Assembly (NCBI GenBank): GCA_936450465.1
Contig: OW388299.1
Location: 38,637,548-38,701,547 of the forward strand
DNA from: Gibbula magus
Lineage: Eukaryota > Mollusca > Gastropoda > Trochida > Trochidae
Reading direction: 5' to 3'
Length of the DNA stretch: 64,000 nucleotides
The number at the start of each line of letters is the position of its first letter. Position 1 is the first letter of the stretch. The position numbers and the translations under genes were made by a program. The notes under the pieces are model-generated. The model saw only the letters and a list, made by a program, of their open reading frames with translations. It made no database searches and had not been told where the DNA came from. Shown here one piece after another: positions 1 through 11,943 of this stretch.

Positions 1-1088
1 TTTTGGAGACACCTATATCTGAGATTTTTTTGAAAAACATTGATATACTAAAGTAATGGATTCAAACTAAATGTATTCTAGTGCTATCGAGACATCTTTA
101 TAATCGAAGTTTAAGAATTTATTATGCATAATTTTCAATTAGACAGATATAATTGTAACTGCCTATCGACTGGAGACATGCATATTTGTGTAGATTTGAC
201 ACATTTCGAAGCCTGAATGAAAAATATATTTGTTTCTATAACTTATGTTAAATGTGTACTGACACTGCCATGTAGTAAGGTACATTTTAAAGTAGAAATT
301 TATAATTTCCAAGAAAACGTTCAAAAGATATCCCCTGGAGACATGATTTTCTGGTAAATGCACGTTTAGTGGAGAATGAGCCGCTTGCGATGTTCGAGGT
401 TTAACTATCAACTTTTTGATGAAAGCGGTCAACATAAAAGTTGTTCTTCTTGAAATTGTGCATACGTAGGTGTATGCAAAATTTCAATAGCGTAAGAAGT
501 TAAGCAGCAATGATCCTTTAAACATGGCTGAAAATGGCGAGTTCTGAAAAATGGCAATCTTCTATGACTTGTCACATATAAACTATGACAGAAAAATGCT
601 TGAAAAATATCGTCCTTAATAAAACGATATCTCTCCTTCAAAATGAGCTATTAAACATGTGTGTATCTTCAGTGGTTTAAGATCTAAAATTCTTTGAAAA
701 ATATGCCCATCAAAAGTTCTCAAAATCACGAAAATTCATACATTTTGACAAATGCGATAATTGTGGCCTAACTATCGACTTTTACATGATATCGATCTGT
801 TATGGAAATGTTAAGTAACGTATTGTGATCAGATGGCAATAAGTATCTTTGACATATCTCTAAATTCGGCCGACGTACAAGGCTAGTTTTTGTTACAGGC
901 TATTATCCTTGAAAATTTCGTGCAAATCGGTTGAGCCGTTACTTCAGAATCGCGATCACAAAAAACGTACAAATAATAAAGAAGAAAAAAACGGATAATA
1001 ACAATAGGTCTTCCAGACATTCGTCTTGAAGACCTAACTAGGATTGCCCAGGCAATACTTAGGTCTTCAAGACTTCTGGTTGACCTTG
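1..1088. repeat. Dispersed repeat, internally deleted copy 1
   Basis: Positions 1-861 match 3100-3960 almost perfectly (I saw one difference, T800 versus G3899). Positions 862-1088 match 5827-6053. This copy therefore equals the 3100-6053 copy with 1,866 bp (3961-5826) removed at a sharp junction after 861. The short ORFs inside recur identically in both copies and resemble no protein I know, so the unit is treated as non-coding. It ends with a 13-bp-stem hairpin at 1007-1036 and a small palindrome at 1044-1057. Confidence 0.9.
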
Positions 1089-1440
1089 AACTCCATGTTG
1101 GACTCAGGGTTATACATCTGTTTCTCTGCTTTAAAATGAGCTATCAAACATGTCTCTATCTTCAGTAGTTTTTTTACAAAAAATCTCCAAAGAAGGTACC
1201 CCTCTGAAAACGGAAAAATCACATATTAATGGACCCCTACATTACATTTCTCACGATTAAGACAAAATGGTTAATATTTCCATACTTAGGTGTAACATAG
1301 AAAAATTTGCTTTAATTTCCACTTAAGAAGATGTAATCATCATTTAGATTGCATACATAATTAATGCGTTATGCTGTTCTGAATATTCAAGAAAATACTA
1401 AAAAATGCTTAAATTTGGACCCCTAGACATCGCTTGGTCC
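1089..1440. repeat. Diverged repeat unit related to 4565-4925
   Basis: From about 1123 the sequence runs parallel to 4605-4920 with scattered substitutions and small indels (shared start CTGCTTTAAAATGAGCTATC). It is an older copy of the same repeat family as 3100-6053. No gene is seen. Confidence 0.7.
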
Positions 1441-1625
1441 ATTCTCCACTAAACGTGCATATTGGTTGGTGTAGGTGATTGGAAATCAAATGTCTCATAG
1501 ATTAATATTTGTATATGGAATCTGTAGGGGAGAGTCAGGTGAACAATTTCCAGAAGTCGCTGGAGTGTAGCATCCTTTTGCTTGATTTTATTTTGGTCAA
1601 CACTCATATACCCTGTTTTGTGTTT

Positions 1626-3096
1626 CAACAGATACGTTACTACACTACGTATACAGAATGAGTTATGTATACACAGGAACACGAATAGAACATATGTTAT
1701 TGTATTTTATTGAAATGTTAACCTTTTTGTCACACAAAACACGTGTCGGGTCTGAAGGTGTCCTGTTTTGAAATATGTTAAAGAGGGTTTATGTAAATAG
1801 GAAAGACTTATTTTTTAAACATTTATAAAATACAAACATATCATTTTCTTCATAAACGTATGGAATTGAACACAGGTATGCATTGGTATCCATGGGATGC
1901 ATTTTTCTGTGCACAACATCATCAAAGAACAGAAAGACGCCAGTATAAACAACTTAACCTGAAGATAACTGTTATTCATCAAGAGACAAATAGTAACGTA
2001 TCTGTCATTTATATGTCACGAATCTAGTTCCATATAAGATGAACATAATTTAACCCCAAAACATGAACTTGTATACTAACATGTAGCATATTAACATTAT
2101 ATAATGCTAAAGTACTGAAACGTTAGTATACTCTGATAGAATGTGTACTACAGCAAGTAAGCAACATATACGTCAGCAAAATGCAACAGATACGTTACCT
2201 TGAAAAAACCTCACAGTCATTTCGTAATATATCAATGCACTAAGCTTTTTACAATCATAAATCAGAGATACATTTTGTATCATATAGTTAATATGAGAAT
2301 AAACCATTACAGCATGTTGAAAGGTAGTAAAATCTGATAGAAAATGAGCAACATTTTTTTCCAAAAATTGCAACAGATACGTTACCATGAATACATCATG
2401 TCCTGTCATAATTAACCACTGCAGTAAACTTACTAGAACATAATTTGGAAATAACCTTTGTATGATATAGTTAACATATAGAAAAAACAAATAGCGTATT
2501 TCACAACCTTCACACTGTTTATGAAAGAAGATTGATTCGACAATAAATACTTCTCGTTCAGTTTGGTGGCATACCCTTTCATACGCCCCTCCTTGGTACC
2601 GGAAATGCTTCTTTTGTGAATGTATTGTCATTCACCTTGTCGCCTGTGGGCTCCACATGCAGTCAGCCAATATTTTTCCCCATTGGTAATATATTGGTAA
2701 CGTATTTGTAACGTATCTGTTGGTAACGTATCTGCTGGACATAAAATGTATTTGGATGTGTTGGACAACCACTTAAAGGCAGAAGAGTGCTGTCACCCTC
2801 CAACTATTCAAAGCACTACGTGCAAGATGGCCATGTATGAGAGTTGGTGACTGTGAGCAGAATAATTCCACAATGGAAGGCAACATAGGTAACGTATCTG
2901 TTGATATTTTCGCGTACCTTTTCCAATTTTGCGTAGTCTACCAAAAACTACAATTTTATGAGACTTTGTGTGTTTCAGATGATTGCTATATATTGTTGTA
3001 TATCTATTTGTGGTTAAGATGACATAGTAAGTAATTGTATATACCCAAGGATTTTATTTGATAATACAATATGAATTTTGGTAACGTATCTGTCTG
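1626..3096. repeat. Nine scattered copies of a GGTAACGTATCTG motif
   Basis: The motif occurs as CAACAGATACGTTAC(C) at 1626-1640, 2184-2199 and 2371-2386. It occurs in the opposite sense at 1993-2006, 2696-2708 (one mismatch), 2708-2722, 2722-2737, 2888-2903 and 3080-3096. Apart from the copy at 1993, the left copies point one way and the right copies the other, as in subterminal motifs of a transposon. The 152-codon minus-strand ORF at 2173-2631 lies between them and is not recognisable as a protein. Confidence 0.7.
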
Positions 3097-3099
3097 TCA

Positions 3100-6053
3100 T
3101 TTTGGAGACACCTATATCTGAGATTTTTTTGAAAAACATTGATATACTAAAGTAATGGATTCAAACTAAATGTATTCTAGTGCTATCGAGACATCTTTAT
3201 AATCGAAGTTTAAGAATTTATTATGCATAATTTTCAATTAGACAGATATAATTGTAACTGCCTATCGACTGGAGACATGCATATTTGTGTAGATTTGACA
3301 CATTTCGAAGCCTGAATGAAAAATATATTTGTTTCTATAACTTATGTTAAATGTGTACTGACACTGCCATGTAGTAAGGTACATTTTAAAGTAGAAATTT
3401 ATAATTTCCAAGAAAACGTTCAAAAGATATCCCCTGGAGACATGATTTTCTGGTAAATGCACGTTTAGTGGAGAATGAGCCGCTTGCGATGTTCGAGGTT
3501 TAACTATCAACTTTTTGATGAAAGCGGTCAACATAAAAGTTGTTCTTCTTGAAATTGTGCATACGTAGGTGTATGCAAAATTTCAATAGCGTAAGAAGTT
3601 AAGCAGCAATGATCCTTTAAACATGGCTGAAAATGGCGAGTTCTGAAAAATGGCAATCTTCTATGACTTGTCACATATAAACTATGACAGAAAAATGCTT
3701 GAAAAATATCGTCCTTAATAAAACGATATCTCTCCTTCAAAATGAGCTATTAAACATGTGTGTATCTTCAGTGGTTTAAGATCTAAAATTCTTTGAAAAA
3801 TATGCCCATCAAAAGTTCTCAAAATCACGAAAATTCATACATTTTGACAAATGCGATAATTGTGGCCTAACTATCGACTTTTACATGATATCGATCTGGT
3901 ATGGAAATGTTAAGTAACGTATTGTGATCAGATGGCAATAAGTATCTTTGACATATCTCTATTTCCTACAGAGTTATGCCCCTTTAAACATGAGGACGAA
4001 ATTCGGTCTTTTTAAAATTGACCATGTTCAATGATGGATTATCAAAATTCTAGGATGAAATTAAAAAATCGACAACTACAACCCTCTGCAGAATTCATTT
4101 ATCTTTAAAATAAGCTATCATATGTATATGTACTCATAGAATTGAAGGACGAGAACGTTTTCTTAGACGCGTACCCAAAAAACCGCGAAAGTTCACCAAC
4201 AATTCAGTTTTTTCGAAATAGCAAAAAATCTATATATACGGCCGAAAAAATGACATTAACTTTTTTTGTGGGGAATGTTGTTGCGCACATTTTGGTGAAA
4301 GTTTTAAGAAAATATATTGATTAGTATTCGAGTTATGAAGGTTTAAAGTTTTGACTTCAAAGGGAGATAACTCACGAAAGAAGTCGAAAATCCAAAAAGT
4401 GGCTCGTTAAAATCTAAGTTGGGTCACAGGCTATCAGCCCTGAAAGTTTCATGCAAATCAGCCCAGTGGTTACTTCAGAAAGCTCTGGACAAAAAAAGTA
4501 CAAAGAATAATAATAATAACTAGGATTGCCACAGGCAATACTTAGGTCTTCAAGACTTCTGCTTGACTTAGAACTCCATGTTGGACTCTCGGTTATTCAT
4601 CAGTTTCTCTGCTTTAAAATGAGCTATCAAACATGTCTCTATCTTCAGTAGTTATTTTACAAAAATTCTCCAAAGACAATGACCCTCTGACAATGGAACA
4701 TTCGCTTATTAGTGGACACCTACATGATTTTTCTCACGATTAATACAAAATGGCTAATATTTTCATACTAAGGTACAACATAGAAAATGTTGTGCTTTAA
4801 TTTCCACTTAAGTACATGTAATCATCATTAAGATTGTATACATAGGTAATGCGTTATATTCATCTGAATATTCAAGAAAATACTCAAAAATGCTACAATT
4901 TGGACCCCAAGACAACATTTTCGATGTTTGGAGCTTAACTATCACTTTTTTGATGAAAGTGTTCAACAGAAAAGTTGTTGTTCTTGAATTTGTGCATGCG
5001 AAGTTGTAACTATAATTTAATTATATTGATTAGTTAAGCAGTTATGATCCTTTGAACTTTGCTAAAAATGGCGATTTTCGAAAAATGACAATGTTCTATG
5101 ACTTGTCACACGTAAAGTATGACAGATACAAGCTTGACATTTATTGTTCTTAATAAATGACGTATTTGCTTCAACTTGGGGTATTAGACATAATTGTACC
5201 TTTAGTGGTTTACAATCGAAAATTCTTCAAAGAATATACCCCTCGAAAGGTCTCAAAATCACAGAATTTTACTTTTTTTGGAAAACGTCCAAATTGTGTC
5301 GATACTATCAACTTTTACATGATAATGATATATTGTGGAATTGTTTAACTAGTTATATGAAAGAGACAGTAATAAGTAACTTTGACATAACTTCATTTGT
5401 AACAAAGTTATGCCCCTTTGAACATCCATCCGAAAAACGCCTTTTTCAAAAAGGCCCATATTCAAGGGCATATTCATGAAATTGGAGGACGAAATTCAAA
5501 ATTCGGAAAAGATCATGTTTTTGTACATTCATTTAGCTTTCAGATGAGCTATCACACATAGCTGTACGTATTGCCGTGATTTAGGAGAAGATTTTTAAAG
5601 ACGCGTACCCTGAAAACCGCGAAAGTTCACACAATTTTCAGTTTTTTCGAAATAGCAAAAAATCTAATATTACGGCCGAAAACCGCTATAGGCCTAATCG
5701 ATGGGGAATGTTTGTGCCCACATTTTGGTGAAAGTTTTATAAAAATATCTTGATTAGATTTCGAGCTATTGAGGTTTAAAATTTTGACTTCAAGGGGAGA
5801 TAACTCAAGACAGAAGTCGAAAATCAAAATTCGGCCGACGTACAAGGCTAGTTTTTGTTACAGGCTATTATCCTTGAAAATTTCGTGCAAATCGGTTGAG
5901 CCGTTACTTCAGAATCGCGATCACAAAAAACGTACAAATAATAAAGAAGAAAAAAACGGATAATAACAATAGGTCTTCCAGACATTCGTCTTGAAGACCT
6001 AACTAGGATTGCCCAGGCAATACTTAGGTCTTCAAGACTTCTGGTTGACCTTG
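3100..6053. repeat. Dispersed repeat, longer copy 2, built of two diverged units
   Basis: This is the longer version of the 1-1088 repeat. It holds two diverged tandem units, roughly 3100-4560 and 4600-6053. Both contain recognisable blocks such as GTTATGCCCCTTT (about 3972 and 5406) and both end near an ATTGCC(A)CAGGCAAT palindrome (4525-4539; 6009-6022). The hairpin of copy 1 recurs at 5972-6001. Related blocks occur at 25640-26340. No coding capacity is recognised. The copy runs directly into the assembly gap. Confidence 0.85.
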
Positions 6054-6253
6054 NNNNNNNNNNNNNNNNNNNNNNNNNNNNNNNNNNNNNNNNNNNNNNN
6101 NNNNNNNNNNNNNNNNNNNNNNNNNNNNNNNNNNNNNNNNNNNNNNNNNNNNNNNNNNNNNNNNNNNNNNNNNNNNNNNNNNNNNNNNNNNNNNNNNNNN
6201 NNNNNNNNNNNNNNNNNNNNNNNNNNNNNNNNNNNNNNNNNNNNNNNNNNNNN
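6054..6253. other. Assembly gap, 200 N
   Basis: Exactly 200 undetermined bases. The round length suggests a placeholder of unknown true size. It interrupts the 3' end of the repeat that also ends at 1088, so the repeat probably broke the assembly. Confidence 0.99.
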
Positions 6254-7490
6254 TGTATTATCCAACACAGTTGCAATTATTAAACCTTTATAATGCGTTT
6301 AAGTGTAGCAAATTTTGCTAAATATGGTAATAATAATGCGATGTTTATTCTGGGCATATTGAGAAGAAAGGACATTTATTATGATGTTGACAACATAATC
6401 AGTTGATATGATTGTTGTTGAAATATTGAAAGTGATAAGAAACATTATTAACAAGCCGTATATAAGTAATTTACGGTAGATGTCAAATGGAAACCCCTTT
6501 TCAACGAATCACGAAAGTGACCATGGGTACATGTAACCTTTAATTAAGTCTACTCAACGTTAGCCTGCATGGGTGAGCGCGAGTTATCTATCGGATTATC
6601 AAGACGGATTAGCGACTTTGACATTACGCCTCGATGGAGAAAACAGGAGCTGATCTTGATATTTTCGGCTACTTAGTTCATTTCTCCGACTATAAGTTTC
6701 AATTTAGAAGAGATAGTCAAAAGGCCAAGGAACATCATCCATAACACTAAATTGATAATTACATATTTTTTATAATACTTTTTGTGATCCATACATCAAA
6801 CACGTATACCTGTAAAACAATGCCCACACAAATGGGTGAGTTCTTCACAGTAAAATATCGACAGTGTATGATTATGAAGCAAATGTTTTTAAACTTGACA
6901 TTTTCAGTTGACAGCATTAACTAGTGAATAAAATGAAGATTATCATATGGTTCAAAAGCTTTTACTCAGGGCTGGTAATGTTTAGAGGCTTTTGAGGTTT
7001 CCTAAATTCTACCTTTTGAATGGGCAAAAGTAAAAAATAAATTCTAAATATTTTAGTACTTACCTACTCTACCTTGCATCATTCAGTTACTTATCGAGAC
7101 ACTGGCGGAAAGAGAGTGAAGAGAGAGAAATTGAAATCGACAACAGCTGGTCTGGTTCACAGATCGAGCGTGTACTACATTTCTCAATCTCACACATAGT
7201 GACGTCAGCAAGCATCCCCATTAGACTTCACTTAATCATTTCAAGACGAAGGCTAGAGTCTGGAGCAACAAGCGGGGATGGTTGGTTGGCCCGAAACAAT
7301 ATCTAAAATATGTTATAATTTTAATAAATTATTTAGTACTTACGTAGTCTATATTTGCATCCTTAACCCATAGCAACGAACGCTAGTCAACCAACAAAAC
7401 AAGGAGCAGGTTACATTGAGGTAACAATCAGCAACTAGGTTAACTGCCATACCAGGGGGAGAACTGTAGCGCATCAAGACTCAACAAGCA
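6254..7490. other. Non-coding stretch, no gene recognised
   Basis: AT-rich sequence without a convincing ORF. Two short blocks resemble each other (about 7040-7080 and 7315-7360, both with TTTAGTACTTAC). They may be the 3' portion of the element whose recombinase-like relic begins at 7494. Confidence 0.5.
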
Positions 7491-7493
7491 TTA

Positions 7494-8019
7494 CTAAAGA
7501 GAATTCTTCTTATGCAGTCTCGTGAGGTGCTGCGCCACTACGAAGGGACCAAAAGATTTTAGCCCCTCAACGTCCTCCACGGGCAAGTCTCTAAGATAGT
7601 GGGAGGTGAAGACTGCGTTGATTTACCAAATCAACCTTCCATTATAGCTTTGATTACAGTTCCTATGGAGGACAATGGACCTCAACCAAAACGTGAGGGC
7701 ATTTTTGTTTATGTCCTTCAATGAAAAACCAGCCAGCGGATTCATAGAGAGGAGAGACCGTGAACTCTTGTATCTATCTGTCTGACCTTGCAATTAATTT
7801 GACCAAATCCAAATGAACGGCACCATTTATGCCTCCCTCAAAAATAGCTCGTATCACATGGAGTGGACCCCAAGCAGACGGCCGTAACTTCTTCCTCCTC
7901 TGGTCTTTCAGCTTAAAAGCCTTCAGCATGGACAGAAGGAACTGGACCTTGGAAACCCTCGTGTTTGTCTTCACCAACAAAGTTGCTGCTAGGTACGTGG
8001 CAGTTGTGCCATTCTTCAA
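7494..8019 (-). pseudogene. Degraded tyrosine-recombinase-like relic (DIRS/Ngaro or Crypton type)
   Basis: On the minus strand 7610-7494 reads FTSHYLRDLPVEDV, then about ten residues later GPFVVAQHL, before a stop. The HYLRDL block and the G-P-hydrophobic-V-A-Q block resemble the C-terminal end of tyrosine recombinases carried by DIRS-like retroelements and Cryptons. An upstream 81-codon ORF (8019-7774) may be the core-binding part (W-G-P-L-H-V-I-R-A). Frames are interrupted by several stops, so this is a dead copy. The family call rests on short motifs; another mobile-element protein is possible. Confidence 0.35.
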
Positions 8020-8595
8020 GCCATGAAACTCCCTCTAAGCCAAGTACTGTGGTAACGCATCCAAAGGATCTTTGTTCTCTGAATGGCAAAACGTCTCAAA
8101 AGACCGCCACATCATCAGAGAGACCACTCGTAGAGGGTCTGTGGGTGTTGGAAATTAGCTTCGCAACCCGGTTCGTGTAGCCTATAGCCCTCCTGGCATT
8201 CTCCAGATGACCCATACGTGTAGAAGAAACTTGCACAGATCCCGATGTGGTTGCTTACTGTTAGGATGAACCAGAAGGTCGTCCAAGGTCGACAAGTCCA
8301 AGGATACAAACCTTACATCTTAATCCTGTCAATCTTAACTTTCCGCTCTAAACTTTACAAGGTGAAAGTTAATTCTATAAATGTCATAGTCGAAAAGTTT
8401 ACTTTTAATTCTCTGTCGAATGCCTTCTGAATCTTATCCCACTGATCTTTGGGAACAGACAGCTTGTCAAGATGCATCTGTAACCGGCACCGAATGAACA
8501 TCTGATCCTATGACGGGAACAGGCGCATCATAATCTGAAGCTGGTGACATAACAGCTGCTTGTCCTTGTGGGGTTGAGGACAATCATCTATGTAT

Positions 8596-9019
8596 CAGTC
8601 TGATTAAAACCGGCGATATTCCGCGGGGAAAATGTGCAAATTAGTGCAACTACCGGGATATGAACTCATATCGTTCGGAGGTTTCCACGCCAAACCGTCT
8701 GATAACAGCCCGTAGTCTCCCATGTTCTGACGCAATTCAGTAAACCAATCACAAGACGTCCAACAAAAGCTTTCGGTGCGAGAAGCTAGGGGCAGATAAC
8801 TCCAAACAGCTATCCTTTTGTCCGAATGCTTTCAAAACAGCGACCGTTTACAAAAAAAACTATGATTTGATTGGTCAGCTATTTGACTGGGCTTTAGCTG
8901 CGCTAAACTGGTTCGGAACACACGCCTATACGGGATGTTCTAAGACCTTGTGGCGAGGAATCTATAGAAACTGTTCGTATCCCGGTAGATATATTTCAAG
9001 GTCGATTTTAATCAGGCTG
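8596..9019. mobile_element. MITE family A, complete copy with 9-bp target duplication
   Basis: It starts CAGTCTGATTAAAA and ends with the inverted counterpart TTTTAATCAGGCTG, giving about 19 bp of terminal inverted repeat. It is flanked by an exact 9-bp direct repeat TCTATGTAT (8587-8595 and 9020-9028). The 424-bp body has no transposase. Related copies lie at 16536, 47178 and, truncated, near 49420-49685. A 9-bp duplication fits Mutator-like elements, but the superfamily cannot be fixed from this. Confidence 0.85.
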
Positions 9020-9423
9020 TCTATGTATGAAAAGAACCTCACTCCCTTGAGATGGAGGAACTTCTGTTAAATAGCAATGAGGCAAAGGAAATCCCAAACG
9101 GGAGCACCGACTATTGAAGATGAACAGGAACTGTTTGTCCCTAAGTGCAATGTGACGTGGGGTACGTATCATGGATATCGAGGGACACTAACCACTCCCC
9201 CGGGGTAATGTCCATTCTGAGCTGAGGCATGGTTACCATTCAAAAGTCAGGAGGTTGCCCCAGACACAGTTTGTTGAAAAGTGTTGTGTACGGTCCTCAA
9301 TTTGACTGTATGTTTTTTTCTGCATGAGGAAAAATCTTGAACAGTAGCCCGGAGAACCGTACTCCACAACTTCTACGACTCTCTTCTGCAGAAGGACATT
9401 TCGTTGCAGTAATGTATGCGTCG

Positions 9424-9567
9424 TGTAACGTCGTGGCAACATTAGTTTTGTAAATTTTTTGGACGTTATTTGTAGACTCCTTTTTACATATTTCTAAATT
9501 TAATTTGTAACGGTACAAAATCAACGTCCTGACAACGTTAGTTTTGTAACGTTATTTGGACGTCATT
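9424..9567. repeat. Two direct repeats of about 45 bp
   Basis: Blocks at about 9426-9475 and 9519-9567 share AACRTTAGTTTTGTAA followed by TTTGGACGT. They are separated by about 45 bp. They are probably part of a degraded mobile element; no ORF is associated. Confidence 0.5.
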
Positions 9568-9876
9568 AATTTTAAATATTCTCCATTGTTTCGTTTTCAC
9601 GTGAATGTCCCAGTCGGACTGTTACTTTTAGGGTATCTGCATCTTACTATGTAATGTTAGAAGAATATATAAACTGTGATCAAGCAGCTCCAATGTCACT
9701 CTATAATAATTATCAAGAGTGAAATTATTAAAACTTAAATGCTAAGCTACTAAACAACAAACTTAAAGTATGCATATTATTTACATTCATCAAACAATGT
9801 GAAAGGAATGAAGAGATAATACATAATGCCATCGATTCTTATTACTTCGAAATGAGATATAATATATGATTGTTAA

Positions 9877-10371
9877 AGGTACATCCATTGTGTTGTTTGG
9901 GGTCACATATTGAAAACGTTATAAATGGTGTTACTTTATCGAGAAGTACCGACTGTTACCGAAAACTACCATTTTGATGACAGAAGACTTAGTATATTGA
10001 CGATGTGAAGGTGAAGGTAAAAGTAGTGATTTCTGATCGAAAACCGGACAATGCACAGCGTGTGGCGCGCGTCAATGAGTCAAACGTAATTTTGGAATCT
10101 TATTTATAAAAGCCAAAACGACAAATTTGAGTAGATAATGTTCAATATGTCACATAACTACTGTGTATGTGATGGGACGTGTATTTTCGGTTTCTGCAGA
10201 TGTATAATGATGTTACTCAATTTTAATTTGAAACTAGTAATTGTGATATATTTGGCGATTAGGGAGAAATATGCAAGCTGAGTGAATTTATTTGTATTGT
10301 AGACAGCACGTGTGGTGAGTTGGAACGTATTAAAGCCAAATAAGATTTTATGAAACACAATGGATGCACCT
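9877..10371. mobile_element. MITE family B, copy 1 (TTAA target duplication)
   Basis: A 495-bp element bounded by AGGTACATCCATTGTGT and its inverted counterpart ACACAATGGATGCACCT, flanked on both sides by TTAA (9873-9876, 10372-10375). It is homologous along its length, in inverted orientation, to 20865-21355 and 24222-24710. It has no coding capacity. TTAA duplication is typical of piggyBac-type transposition, but the ends do not begin with the usual CCC, so the parent transposase is unknown. Confidence 0.92.
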
Positions 10372-10888
10372 TTAAGTCGCGGTCACAACCCACCGTGCGT
10401 TTCTTTGTCCGTACGTTTTTAGGGAGACCACGCCCGCTACGTTTTTCTGAAAAACCTGGGGAGAAAGTGGGAAACGCAGGGAGGATGTAAATCAACGCAC
10501 GTTGCACGCGTAACTACGTTGCCCGAAACATGTGGCCGTAATCTGCTCCGTTCATCGTACCTTGGCAACGTGGTAAGTGAGTTGTAAGTAGTACACCTTG
10601 TGTGTGATGTGCGATTGCCTCGATATCGTACGGAGGCCGTACTGACATGTGCTGAACGGTCATTGCATGAAATAATTATATTTCCAAAGGATTAAATATC
10701 TATTAAAGATGGTATTTACAAGATATTTACAAATATTAAAATACTTCTTTACAAAAATAATAATGGTAATATATATCTATTAAAAATGTTATTTACAAGA
10801 TATTTTTATTTTGTAAATATTTGAAAAGGTTTGTAAAACTATGTAAAAAGTTTTGTAATTATCATCTTTATTAATGCTGTAAGCCCTT
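10372..10888. other. AT-rich spacer, no gene recognised
   Basis: Between MITE B and the LINE flank. About 10690-10860 is very AT-rich with repeated and partly inverted TATTTACAAGATATTT blocks. Nothing coding is seen. Confidence 0.5.
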
Positions 10889-11164
10889 CAATAATGGATA
10901 CATTTTTCATGAATATAGTGAACTAATGGACTGAATATAATTAGGCAATGTGGAGTACCTGTGGCGGGTGCCTTCACTCAGACAGAACCTGAGGGTAGTG
11001 GCTTGGGGAGGCGGGGAAGTTGAGCTGCGGGCGCCGGGTTGAGCTCGAGGGTCATGTTGGGGGTTGGGTGGGGGTCTGAGGGGGGCTGGATTGGAAGGGG
11101 GTTTGGTAGCAGGCGTCAGGTGTTGACTGCTTTGAGCTTGAGGATGAGAGAAGAGAACTTTATG
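10889..11164. repeat. Left 276-bp direct repeat flanking the LINE
   Basis: Nearly identical to 13081-13361, differing only by a few substitutions and G-run length changes. It ends exactly where the LINE begins; the second copy starts right after the (ATT)n tail. This is the layout of a target-site duplication, though unusually long. G-rich tracts near 11020-11110 distinguish it from the AT-rich surroundings. Confidence 0.9.
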
Positions 11165-11178
11165 GTTTTTTCCTTGGT

Positions 11179-11943
11179 GTGAGGAGAAACAGTTCAAATA
11201 TTGCTGTTCGAGGTGACATGGGGTGGAGACACCAACAGACAAAGCTACAAGTTGAAGTGTTCAGATATTTTCATAAAACCGCCACATCAGATCCAAACTC
11301 AATATCAGGAATCATCCACCAGTGGTCAGTTCGAAGGAAATCATCATGGGATTACAGGGTAATGGAGATGGTCAAGAAGCTTTCTATCACCAGTGGTCGA
11401 AATGTTTATGATTATTGTAATAATACCAGCAGATCAGTGTTTCTAGACCAAGTGTTACAGGAATTAGATAAGAGAGACAGGGAGAAGTGGTACTCAGATT
11501 TATTTAATGATAAGAACAACAAAAATGGGAACAAGCTTAGGACATATAGATTGTTTAAGCAAGAAATTGATACATGCCAGTATGTTAAGATGTCTCTACC
11601 AAGGCCATATAGGAGTGTAATGGCCTCTTTGCGCTGTGGTAACCTGCCTATCAACATTGAACGTGGAAGATATACCAAGCCAGTCACGCCTCTTTCTGAA
11701 AGACTGTGTACTCTCTGTGATAAGAAATCTATAGAAGATGAAATTCATTTTGTTGTTGAATGCAGTTATTTTGATAATAATAGACTACCTTTGTTTAACA
11801 CTGCTAAACAACAAGACCCTAACTTCCCTGCATTTTCAAGTTGTGAGAAATTCCTGTGGCTGTTTACAAATGATAAGATGCAATATCAACTGTCAAAGTG
11901 TCTGAACCATATGTACAGTTTAAGGCGCCTGTGTGTTTCATGA
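11179..11943 (+). pseudogene. LINE ORF2 C-terminal fragment
   Basis: An open frame of 254 codons ending in TGA; the same frame is open back to the element's truncation point at 11165. It begins with FLGVRRNSSNIAVRGDMGW, typical of the region just after the reverse-transcriptase palm in LINEs (YLG...N.A..GD.GW). It ends with a Cys/His cluster (C-T-L-C, then E-x-H-F-V-V-E-C), the usual C-terminal zinc-knuckle-like module. The RT catalytic motifs are absent, so this is a truncated relic although the frame is still intact, which suggests recent insertion. The annotated start is GTG and is arbitrary. Confidence 0.85.

Noticed and set aside
163..641. Two small ORFs (repeated identically at 3262-3740) as genes
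   Set aside because: They lie in the duplicated dispersed repeat, have no recognisable features, and their identity reflects the recent duplication or an assembly artefact.
2173..2631. 152-codon minus ORF as a gene
   Set aside because: Composition is that of AT-rich DNA, it contains two copies of the dispersed GGTAACGTATCTG motif and shows no domain.
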